A stretch of 64,000 nucleotides of DNA from Acetobacteraceae bacterium (lineage in GTDB: Bacteria > Pseudomonadota > Alphaproteobacteria > Acetobacterales > Acetobacteraceae): positions 38,153-102,152 of the forward strand of contig JASHOF010000156.1 of the NCBI GenBank assembly GCA_030041255.1. The letters run 5' to 3'. The number at the start of each line of letters is the position of its first letter. Positions within the stretch are counted from its first letter, which is position 1. A model generated the notes under the pieces. The model was not told the DNA's origin, searched no databases, and saw only the letters and a program-made list of their open reading frames with translations. The position numbers and the translations under genes are program-made. This document shows positions 57,606 through 64,000 of the stretch, in pieces.

Positions 57606-58372
57606 GCGGCAATGGAGTGGCCGAGGCGATCCGCGCCGAAAACATCGTCAAGCGCTTCGGCAGCATTGTCGCCCTGAACGGCGTTTCCATCAAAGTCCAT
57701 CGCGGCGAGATACTCGGCATCCTCGGCGACAACGGGGCCGGCAAATCGACGCTGATCAAGTGTATGACCGGCTTCCACCAACCCGACTCCGGCCGCATCT
57801 TCGTCGACGGCGCCGAGGTCGTCCTTGATTCGGTCGATCGCGCCCGCAGCTTCGGAATCGAGTGCGTCTATCAGGATCTTGCGCTTGTCAACACGCTTTC
57901 CGTCTATCACAACATGTTCCTCAACAGGGAACTGCGCAAGCCACCGTTCGGCCTGCTCAATCACGCCGAGATGCGCAGGCGCACGGCGGACGCGCTCAAT
58001 GACATCGGGGTTGGCGTCCCGTCGGTGGAAGAAGAAGTGGCGCGGCTCTCCGGCGGCCAGCGCCAGGCAATCGCGGTTGCCCGCGCGGTCTATTCCAATG
58101 CGCGCATTCTCCTGCTGGACGAGCCGCTGGCCGCCATGGGTGCCCGCGAATCCGGCCTGATCATCGATCTCATCGAGCGGTTGCGCACCCGCGGTGACAT
58201 CGCCATGATCATGATCGCCCACAACTACGCTCAGACACTCGATGTCTGCGACCGCGTGGTTCTCGTCCAGCACGGCGAGATTACCTTCGAGGGCCGTTCG
58301 GCTGAAACCTCGGTCGAACAACTGCTCGAGATCGTCCGCCGCGAATACCGCGCCGCACGGCGCGGCTTATAG
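57602..58372 (+). CDS. Sugar ABC transporter ATP-binding protein (FrcA-like single domain)
   Basis: 256 residues: Walker A 'GDNGAGKSTLIK', signature 'LSGGQRQAIAVARA', Walker B 'ILLLDEPLAAMG', and switch His in 'IMIAHN'. Only one ATPase module is present, as in FrcA and unlike the double-module RbsA. It energises the permease encoded just upstream. Confidence 0.9.
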   Translation: MSGNGVAEAIRAENIVKRFGSIVALNGVSIKVHRGEILGILGDNGAGKSTLIKCMTGFHQPDSGRIFVDGAEVVLDSVDRARSFGIECVYQDLALVNTLSVYHNMFLNRELRKPPFGLLNHAEMRRRTADALNDIGVGVPSVEEEVARLSGGQRQAIAVARAVYSNARILLLDEPLAAMGARESGLIIDLIERLRTRGDIAMIMIAHNYAQTLDVCDRVVLVQHGEITFEGRSAETSVEQLLEIVRREYRAARRGL

Positions 58373-58398
58373 GCATATAAAACGCAATCGAGGATCCC

Positions 58399-59172
58399 AT
58401 GGCCGAGGACATGCGCGCAATCTACCCGAGCCTCAAAAACCGCGTGATCCTGATCACCGGCGGGGCGAGCGGGATCGGCGCGGCGCATGTCGAAGGCTTC
58501 TGCCGCCAGGGTTCCAAGGTCGCCTTCATCGATATCGAAGAAGCGGCGGCCAAGGCCCTTGGGGAGAAACTTGCAGGGCTTGGCTATCCGGCGCCGCTCT
58601 TCCGCCGCGTCGATCTCGTCGACATCCCCGCCTTGCAGGGTGCCGTCAGCGAGATCGCGCAAGCGCTCGGCCCGATCACCGTGCTGGTCAACAACGCCGC
58701 CAACGATCAACGCCATCGTGTCGAGGACGTGACGGTCGAATACTGGGACGAGCGCCAGCGTGTGAACCTGCGCCACCAGTTCTTCGCCGCGCAGGCGGTC
58801 TGGCCGATCATGCGCTCGGCCGGCGGCGGCTCGATCATCAACTTCGGCTCCGTAAGCTGGCACCGCAAGACCGGCGGGATGCCCGCCTACACCACCGCCA
58901 AGGCAGGAGTCGAAGGTCTCACCCGCAGCCTCGCGCGTGATTTCGGTCCTGACAGGATCCGCGTCAACTGCGTCATACCAGGCTGGATCATGACCGAGCG
59001 CCAGATGCGCCTCTGGCTGACGCCCGAGGCGGAGGTCGATCTCCTGAAGGAGCAGTGCCTGAAAACCAAGCTCGTGCCGGATGACGTCGCCAACGTCGTG
59101 CTCTGGCTCGCAGCCGACGATTCCAGGATGTGCAGCGCTCAGAATTTCGTCATCGACGGCGGCCTCATCTGA
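58399..59172 (+). CDS. SDR oxidoreductase, probable sugar dehydrogenase
   Basis: 257 residues with 'ILITGGASGIGAAH' (cofactor), 'VLVNNAANDQRH' (NNAx variant), 'INFGSVSWHRK' (Ser) and 'YTTAKAG' (YxxxK). The 'PGWIMTERQMRLWLTPEAE' loop is found in galactose/arabinose/xylose 1-dehydrogenase relatives. It follows the ABC transporter after 26 bases, so it probably oxidises the imported sugar or cyclitol. Confidence 0.87.
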   Translation: MAEDMRAIYPSLKNRVILITGGASGIGAAHVEGFCRQGSKVAFIDIEEAAAKALGEKLAGLGYPAPLFRRVDLVDIPALQGAVSEIAQALGPITVLVNNAANDQRHRVEDVTVEYWDERQRVNLRHQFFAAQAVWPIMRSAGGGSIINFGSVSWHRKTGGMPAYTTAKAGVEGLTRSLARDFGPDRIRVNCVIPGWIMTERQMRLWLTPEAEVDLLKEQCLKTKLVPDDVANVVLWLAADDSRMCSAQNFVIDGGLI

Positions 59173-59259
59173 CGCATTCGGTGCCGCGACCGCCGCCCGC
59201 GAGCGCTGGACTCTCGCCACGAGGTCGGGGCATGGGGAACACGGCGCCGCGGCAAAGCC

Positions 59260-59925
59260 ATGGCAACGCACCCTGAGAGACCGATCTCTCCGCCTGTCCT
59301 CTTCGGCCTGATCACGCTCTCCACCGCGCTTTTCCTCGGCGGTTGCGCCGTCCCGCCTCTGCCGCGTGACCCAGGTCCGGAAAACGAAACCGTCGCCGTG
59401 ATCGCTCGCGGCTGGCATACGGAGCTTAGCCTACCCGTCGCCTCGCTCCCTCCGCCGCTCGCCGGGCTGGCTGCCGGGTTCCATGGTGCCGCCACCCTCA
59501 CCTTCGGCTTCGGGGATCGCGCCTTCGTACTGGCCCGCCATCGTGGCCTCGGCGATGTTCTCGGCGCGCTGTTCCCCAACCCCGGCCTGGTCCTGCTCAC
59601 CGTGCTGGCGACCTCGCCCGCGGCGGCGTTCGGCGCCCATCACGTCGTCCTGTTGCGCGTCTCGCACACCGGATTTGCCGCCATCGCCCAATTCATCTGG
59701 AAGAGTCTCGCCACCGAAGGCGATGAACCGCCCGCGCCCTACGGACCCGGCCCCTATCCCGGCAGCCTCTACTATGCGGCGAGCATTTCGTACGATGCGT
59801 TCTATACCTGCAACACCTGGATCGCCGAGGCATTGCGCGCCGGCGGCGTCCCGGTTCAGGCCGCGGGCGTGCTGTTCGCCTCCGAGATCATGCGCGAAGC
59901 GCGCCGCGCCGCCGCCTCACACTGA
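59260..59925 (+). CDS. DUF2459 lipoprotein
   Basis: 221 residues. Lipobox 'LGGC' (Cys28) after a hydrophobic segment; then 'VIARGWHTELSLPVASL', 'LTFGFGDRAFVL' and 'YDAFYTCNTWIAEAL', matching DUF2459 proteins (TIGR02117 group), in which His-Thr-Glu and a late Cys-Asn-Thr-Trp are conserved like an NlpC/P60-type hydrolase. The function is not established. Periplasmic face lipoprotein by prediction. Confidence 0.82.
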   Translation: MATHPERPISPPVLFGLITLSTALFLGGCAVPPLPRDPGPENETVAVIARGWHTELSLPVASLPPPLAGLAAGFHGAATLTFGFGDRAFVLARHRGLGDVLGALFPNPGLVLLTVLATSPAAAFGAHHVVLLRVSHTGFAAIAQFIWKSLATEGDEPPAPYGPGPYPGSLYYAASISYDAFYTCNTWIAEALRAGGVPVQAAGVLFASEIMREARRAAASH

Positions 59926-60019
59926 GTGCAGCCCGACACAGGTCTCGCGGTTTATTCGAGCCCGCGATTCACGCCCTCCGACGATTCGCCGCGGGCAATC
60001 GCGGTCTAATGCCTCACCC

Positions 60020-60190
60020 TCAGCAAGGTGGCGCCGTCCCGTTCGGGCAGGTGGCCGGCGCACCGTTCTGCGGGACTACCACCGTCGTGTTCGATTTCGG
60101 CGGCGGCGGGTTGCTGCTGCTCAGGCTGATGCAGCCGGCGAGCATGAGCGGGATCAGAATCACGGGGGCAAGCCGGGTTACCAGACGCAT
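60020..60190 (-). CDS. Small lipoprotein, 56 residues
   Basis: A GAGGAGG element precedes the ATG at 60190. The signal 'RLVTRLAPVILIPLMLAGC' ends in a lipobox (Cys20), and the mature part is a 36-residue Pro/Ser/Asn-rich tail with two further Cys. Too short for family assignment; the ribosome-binding site and signal peptide support a real gene. Confidence 0.65.
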   Translation of the reverse strand: MRLVTRLAPVILIPLMLAGCISLSSSNPPPPKSNTTVVVPQNGAPATCPNGTAPPC

Positions 60191-60379
60191 GATCCCTCCT
60201 CGGGCCCGGGCGAGCCCGTCTCTCTGCCACTCCGGATGGCGGGGCAAGGCTGTCTCCCCTTTAGCCGTCCTGGGCGGTGAATGCCAGGACTTTGCGACCG
60301 TCCCTGGAAAACCGGGCTCGAATCGGGCCAGATCCCGGCGACACGGCAAGACAGGCGAAAAGAAGCGGGCATCTGGTCT

Positions 60380-60449
60380 TCAGAAAGTCGAGATTGAGAC
60401 TTCCTGGCTGGTCAGGAACTCGAGCGGCGCCGGCTGTCCGCGCTCGGTC
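60380..60449 (-). pseudogene. 3' scrap duplicated from the ThDP enzyme gene
   Basis: Leftward it encodes 'TERGQPAPLEFLTSQEVSIS' plus 'TF' and a stop, nearly the same as the C-terminus of the ThDP enzyme whose own 3' end is at 61478-61546. Only ~70 bases are shared. The two copies flank the SDR gene. Confidence 0.75.
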
Positions 60450-60643
60450 CCGCTCTTGCGTGGCGAAGTCCCATGCCCAGGTGGAGCGAAACCGCACCGC
60501 GTCGGGCGAGCGAATTCTTGCCTGACCTCGAAGTGCACGCCACCGTTGCCAAAGGCCGCCGGAGTTCTTCGGTTTTCGGTCGGGGCTCACCTTTCCGCCA
60601 TCTGGTACCGCTCGAATCCGATTCCGGATACCAGGGCAGTCGC

Positions 60644-61462
60644 TCACCCGCCCTTCGCGGCAGCCAGCGCCGTGAGATACCGGTACGGATCGCTCGTATA
60701 AACGGCGCCACCTGAGACGAGCAGCACCGCACCCGACACCCACGAAGCCTCGTCGGAAACGAGATAGAGCGCCGCTGCCGCCACATCCTCCGGCTTGCCG
60801 ACGCGGCCGAGCGGATAGAGCGCCGAGCGCGCCGCACGATCCTCCGCCGTCCGCAGCCAGGGCTCGGTCAGGGCCGTTTCAATCACCGCCGGTGCGATCG
60901 CATTGACCCGGATGCGATACTGGCCAAGCTCGACCGCCATGGTCGCGGCGATGTGGTTGATGGCAGCCTTGCAGGCTCCGTACATGCCTTCCCCGCCGGG
61001 CGTGGCGTAGAGGCTGTCGATCGAGCTGATGAACAGGATTGCGCCACCTCCCGTCTCCCGCATGGCACGCGCCGCCGCCTGCGCACCGAACACCTGCGCC
61101 ATCACGTTCAACCGCAGCATCGCCTCGATCGCGTCGGGCCCGGCGTCGATCCATTCGGCCATCCCGCCACGCTCCGGCATCAATCCGCCGGCATTGTTCA
61201 CCCAGATATCGATCCGCCCGAACCGCTGCCCTGCCGCCTCTGCCAGCGCCGCGATCGAAACCGGTTCCGTCACATCCGTCCGCCACGCGATCGCTGGCCA
61301 GCCGCGGCCGTTGATCGCCTCGGCTCCGCGGCCGATCTCCGCTTCGTTGCGCGCCGCGAGCACCAGATTGGCACCGCGCTCGGCGAACCGTTCGGCGATC
61401 GCAAGCCCGATCCCACGCCCGGCGCCGGTGACGACGGCTGTCTTTCCCGCCAGCGAGAACAC
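60644..61462 (-). CDS. SDR family oxidoreductase
   Basis: 272 residues from GTG 61462. Classical SDR motifs: 'VVTGAGRGIGLAIAERFAERG', 'IDIWVNNAGG', 'FISSIDSLYATPGGEGMYGACKAAI' (Ser, YxxxK) and 'GAVLLVSGGAVYTSDPYRYL' at the end. It is 15 bases downstream of the ThDP-enzyme stop on the same strand and may act on that enzyme's product. Confidence 0.87.
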   Translation of the reverse strand: MFSLAGKTAVVTGAGRGIGLAIAERFAERGANLVLAARNEAEIGRGAEAINGRGWPAIAWRTDVTEPVSIAALAEAAGQRFGRIDIWVNNAGGLMPERGGMAEWIDAGPDAIEAMLRLNVMAQVFGAQAAARAMRETGGGAILFISSIDSLYATPGGEGMYGACKAAINHIAATMAVELGQYRIRVNAIAPAVIETALTEPWLRTAEDRAARSALYPLGRVGKPEDVAAAALYLVSDEASWVSGAVLLVSGGAVYTSDPYRYLTALAAAKGG

Positions 61463-61477
61463 GCGAACATTTGTCCT

Positions 61478-63106
61478 TCAGAAAGCCGAGATCGAGACTT
61501 CCTGGCTGGTCAGGAACTCGAGCAGCGCCGGCTGCCCGCGCTCGGTCGCGGCAATGCCGCGCTTGATCGCGGGTACGATCTCCTCGGGCCTCGCCACCCG
61601 TTCCCCATAGCCGCCGAACGCGCGCGCCATCGCGGCATAGTCGCCTGAGATGTCCGTGGCGCGATATTTCTCTGTCGAAACCGGCATCACTTTGAGCTCG
61701 ATCGCCATCGAAAAATTGTTGAGCAGAACGGAAAGAATAGGAATGCGCTCGCGCACCGCGGTTTCGAAATCCATGCCCGTGAAGCCGATCGCCGCATCGC
61801 CCCAGAGATTGATGCAGAGCTTCTCAGGGTGCGCGAGCTTGGCGCCCATCGCGAGCCCGAGCCCGTAGCCGAGCTGCGTCGTCTTGCCCCAGCCGATATA
61901 GGAAAGCGGCACCGGCGAGGTCCAGAACGGCGAAAGCTGATCCCGCGGGCTGCCGGCATCGTGGGTGATCACGGTCTTCGCGCGATCGACCGTGTTGTGC
62001 AGGTCCCAGATCACGCGATAGGGCGAAAGCGGTGTCGCGCTGGAAGTCAGCTTGGGCTGCCAGGCGGCCATCCACTCGGCGCGAATCGCGGCAATCTCGC
62101 CGGCAACCGGCGCCGGGTCGCGCCGCTGCGGCAGCATGTCCTCCAGTGCGGCGTTGAGCGCCGAAAGAGTGAGCGCCGCATCGCCGGCGAGCGCATCGGC
62201 AATCGCGACATCCTTGCCGAGATCGTTCGGATCGAGCGTCGCCTGGATGATCGTCTTGCCGGCCGGCATGCGGACGCCGAAGTTCGTTTCCGTGAAGCTG
62301 CAGCCGATGCCGAAGATCACGTCGGCCTTGGCCAGGAAATCGTGCACCATCTTCGGAACGGCACGCCCTCCGGAGCCGAGCGAGAGCGGATGCTCCTCGG
62401 GGAACGCGCTCTTGCCTTGCAGGCTCGTGGTCACCGGCGCGGCCAGCCGCTCGGCGAGCTTCCTCAGTTCCTCCCAGGCGCGCGCGTAATGCACGCCCTG
62501 CCCGGCATAGATCACGAGGCGCTTCGCTCCGGCGAGCGTCTTCGCCACGCGTTGCACCGCATCCGGGTCGGGACCGGTCCTGGTCGCAGGCACCGCCCGG
62601 TAATCGAGCGGCTCGGAAAAATCCTCCGCCAGTACGTCGGAGGGGATTTCCACCAGCACCGGCCCGCCACGACCGTTGCGCAACCGCCCGAAGGCGCGGC
62701 GGAATACGTTCGGGATTTCGCGCGCGCTGGTCAGTGGCTCCGCCCATTTCGTGACATGCGCCATGTTGGCGACCGAATTGAAGTTGGGCGGAATGTGCGC
62801 GATGCGCCGCGGATAGCCCATCGGCAGCACCAGGATGGGGGACGATTCTCCGAACGCCTGGGCAACGCCGCCGAACGCATTCTCTGCCCCCGGGCCATGC
62901 TGCATCGCGAACACGCCTGGCATCGCCCCTGACGAGACGCGCGCCATCGCATCCGCCATGTGCAGCCCGATCCGCTCCTGGCGGACGATGATGGTCCTGA
63001 TATCCGCCCTCGCCGCGTGCTCGAGAACGTGGTTCACCGGATAACCGATGATGTTGGTGATCCCCTCGCTCTTGAGGATCGCGGCAATCGCGTCTCCCGC
63101 CTTCAT
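61478..63106 (-). CDS. Thiamine-diphosphate-dependent enzyme (acetolactate synthase-like)
   Basis: 542 residues. Pyrimidine domain with catalytic Glu in 'IIVRQERIGLHMADAMAR', a central domain, and the diphosphate domain with 'LWGDAAIGFTGMDFETAVRERIPILSVLLNN'; the usual GDG is GDA here, as in several decarboxylases/ligases. Such enzymes decarboxylate 2-oxoacids or join acyl groups; the specific reaction is not evident. The neighbours are an SDR and a D-2-hydroxyacid dehydrogenase on the same strand, which suggests a 2-oxoacid pathway. Confidence 0.85.
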   Translation of the reverse strand: MKAGDAIAAILKSEGITNIIGYPVNHVLEHAARADIRTIIVRQERIGLHMADAMARVSSGAMPGVFAMQHGPGAENAFGGVAQAFGESSPILVLPMGYPRRIAHIPPNFNSVANMAHVTKWAEPLTSAREIPNVFRRAFGRLRNGRGGPVLVEIPSDVLAEDFSEPLDYRAVPATRTGPDPDAVQRVAKTLAGAKRLVIYAGQGVHYARAWEELRKLAERLAAPVTTSLQGKSAFPEEHPLSLGSGGRAVPKMVHDFLAKADVIFGIGCSFTETNFGVRMPAGKTIIQATLDPNDLGKDVAIADALAGDAALTLSALNAALEDMLPQRRDPAPVAGEIAAIRAEWMAAWQPKLTSSATPLSPYRVIWDLHNTVDRAKTVITHDAGSPRDQLSPFWTSPVPLSYIGWGKTTQLGYGLGLAMGAKLAHPEKLCINLWGDAAIGFTGMDFETAVRERIPILSVLLNNFSMAIELKVMPVSTEKYRATDISGDYAAMARAFGGYGERVARPEEIVPAIKRGIAATERGQPALLEFLTSQEVSISAF

Positions 63107-63163
63107 TCTCTTCCCCTTCGGCTTTTCGCTTGATGCCAGCGCGGGCAGGGCGCCCGCGACGTC

Positions 63164-64000
63164 TCAACTGTTCGGGCCGCGATCCATCGCGTGCGGCTGC
63201 CAGCGCCTGAGATCGCTCGTCGCCAGCACGGTCGGGTTGACACAGCTCATCGGCCAGCGTCCGCCCAGCACGAGCGCAATCTCGTGGCCCACTCGCCGCC
63301 GGCGCGCCGGGTCGAAACGCGCCGAGGCCGAGGCCACGTGCGCGGTCAGGATCACGTTGTCCATCTTGAGCAGCGGGTTGTCCGGCGCCGGCGGTTCGGT
63401 CTCGAGCACATCGAGCCCGGCGCCCGCGATCCAGCCCTCCTCCAAGGCGCGGATCAGGCCTTTCTCCTCGACAGTCGGGCCGCGGCCGGTATTGATGAAG
63501 TAGGCCGATTTCTTCATCTGCCGGAAATGCGCCTCGGTGAGCATGTGATGCGCCTCCGGGGTCGCCGGCGCGTGCATCGAAACGAAATCGGATTGCGCCA
63601 GCAGCTCCGACAGGCTCGCCGGCTCGACGCCATAAGGCGACATCGCCAGCTCCTCTACGAACGGGTCGAAGGCGATCATCCGGAGCCCGAACGGCCGTGC
63701 CCTGACCGCTACTGCCCGTGCCACGTGGCCGAACGCAATGAAGCCGAGGGTCTTGCCCATCAGGCGCGGAATTTTCAAAAGCTGCGGCCGCCCTTCCGCC
63801 CAACGCCCGGTCCGCACCATCCGGTCCTGCTCCACGAGGTTGCGGAACACGCCGAGCAGCAACGTCATCGCATGATCGGCCACTTCCTCGATGAAGGTAT
63901 CCGGAACGTTCGTTACCGGGATGCCCCGCACGGTCGCCGCCGCCACATCGACCGAATCGACACCGACACTGCCGAGCGAGATCACCTTGCAGCGCTCCAG
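63164..64000 (-). CDS. D-2-hydroxyacid dehydrogenase (PhgDH-like), N-terminus beyond the window
   Basis: The frame is open to the window edge, so ~30% at the N-terminus is missing. Seen: 'KVISLGSVGVDSVDVAAATVRGIPVTNVPDT', the NAD-binding region 'LGFIAFGHVARAVAVRARPFGL', catalytic/substrate residues 'NTGRGPTVEEKGLIRAL', 'LDVLETEPP' (Glu) and 'ILTAHVASAS' (His). The NAD motif lacks the third Gly of GxGxxG (it has His-Val-Ala), which is unusual. Probably reduces a 2-oxoacid together with the ThDP enzyme and SDR. Confidence 0.83.
   Translation of the reverse strand: MERCKVISLGSVGVDSVDVAAATVRGIPVTNVPDTFIEEVADHAMTLLLGVFRNLVEQDRMVRTGRWAEGRPQLLKIPRLMGKTLGFIAFGHVARAVAVRARPFGLRMIAFDPFVEELAMSPYGVEPASLSELLAQSDFVSMHAPATPEAHHMLTEAHFRQMKKSAYFINTGRGPTVEEKGLIRALEEGWIAGAGLDVLETEPPAPDNPLLKMDNVILTAHVASASARFDPARRRRVGHEIALVLGGRWPMSCVNPTVLATSDLRRWQPHAMDRGPNS

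Noticed and set aside
61824..63803. A 659-codon leftward open frame over the ThDP enzyme region
   Set aside because: It is a high-GC shadow of the ThDP and dehydrogenase genes in another frame with no protein motifs.

Overview
The window is GC-rich, protein-dense bacterial chromosome that looks alphaproteobacterial, probably from the Rhodospirillales/Acetobacteraceae side. The pointers are a CckA-type hybrid kinase coupled to a flagellar export operon, a LysR-trxB pair, and transposase remnants of kinds common in that group. Genus is not decidable from the sequence alone.

Layout. 1-1.45 kb: end of a beta-propeller gene and a FAD enzyme, then IS debris. 2.3-10.7 kb: a leftward operon with a GntR regulator, a branched-chain-amino-acid-type ABC importer (livHMKGF order), a PgdA/imidase-type deacetylase, an amidase and a class I glutamine amidotransferase; it looks like uptake plus two-step hydrolysis of an amide or imide. 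11.07-15.02 kb: a complete leftward lactate-racemase operon, larA-larC-larE-larB. 15.1-18.0 kb: a scar of broken genes and transposase/integrase pieces, including an FkbM-integrase chimera. 18.1-27.2 kb: surface-polysaccharide genes (three GT4 domains in two proteins, ManC, UDP-xylose synthase, GT2, GtrA), with a short UGA-interrupted gene in between that reads as a SelW-like selenoprotein, and an M20 amidohydrolase. 27.2-29.6 kb: EamA transporter, cytidine deaminase, recA. 30.0-36.6 kb: cckA-like kinase and flagellar genes (flhB, fliR, fliQ, fliE, flgC, flgB leftward; fliO, fliP rightward), with apparent frameshifts in flhB and fliO. 36.7-42.3 kb: truncated MFS gene, small envelope proteins, a Tat-type arylsulfatase with an in-frame UGA, an AraC regulator, and transposase debris. 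42.4-48.2 kb: gmd-rmd, LysR-trxB, an Lrp regulator, and a fused GT2-GtrA protein. 48.4-48.7 kb: tandem 131-bp repeats. 48.8-59.2 kb: iolD-iolE, an LLM flavin enzyme, DUF445, and a sugar ABC importer with two tandem binding proteins followed by an SDR. 59.3-64.0 kb: DUF2459, a small lipoprotein, SDR, a thiamine-diphosphate enzyme and a truncated D-2-hydroxyacid dehydrogenase, with a duplicated 3' scrap of the ThDP gene.

The most notable observation is the probable selenoprotein at 23287-23505: a Rdx/SelW fold with UGA exactly at the CxxU position and a hairpin placed like a bacterial SECIS. Conventional gene calling misses it because the reading frame stops at UGA. A second in-frame UGA, next to the formylglycine site of the arylsulfatase, is more likely a nonsense change at a Trp codon but deserves checking in the same organism.
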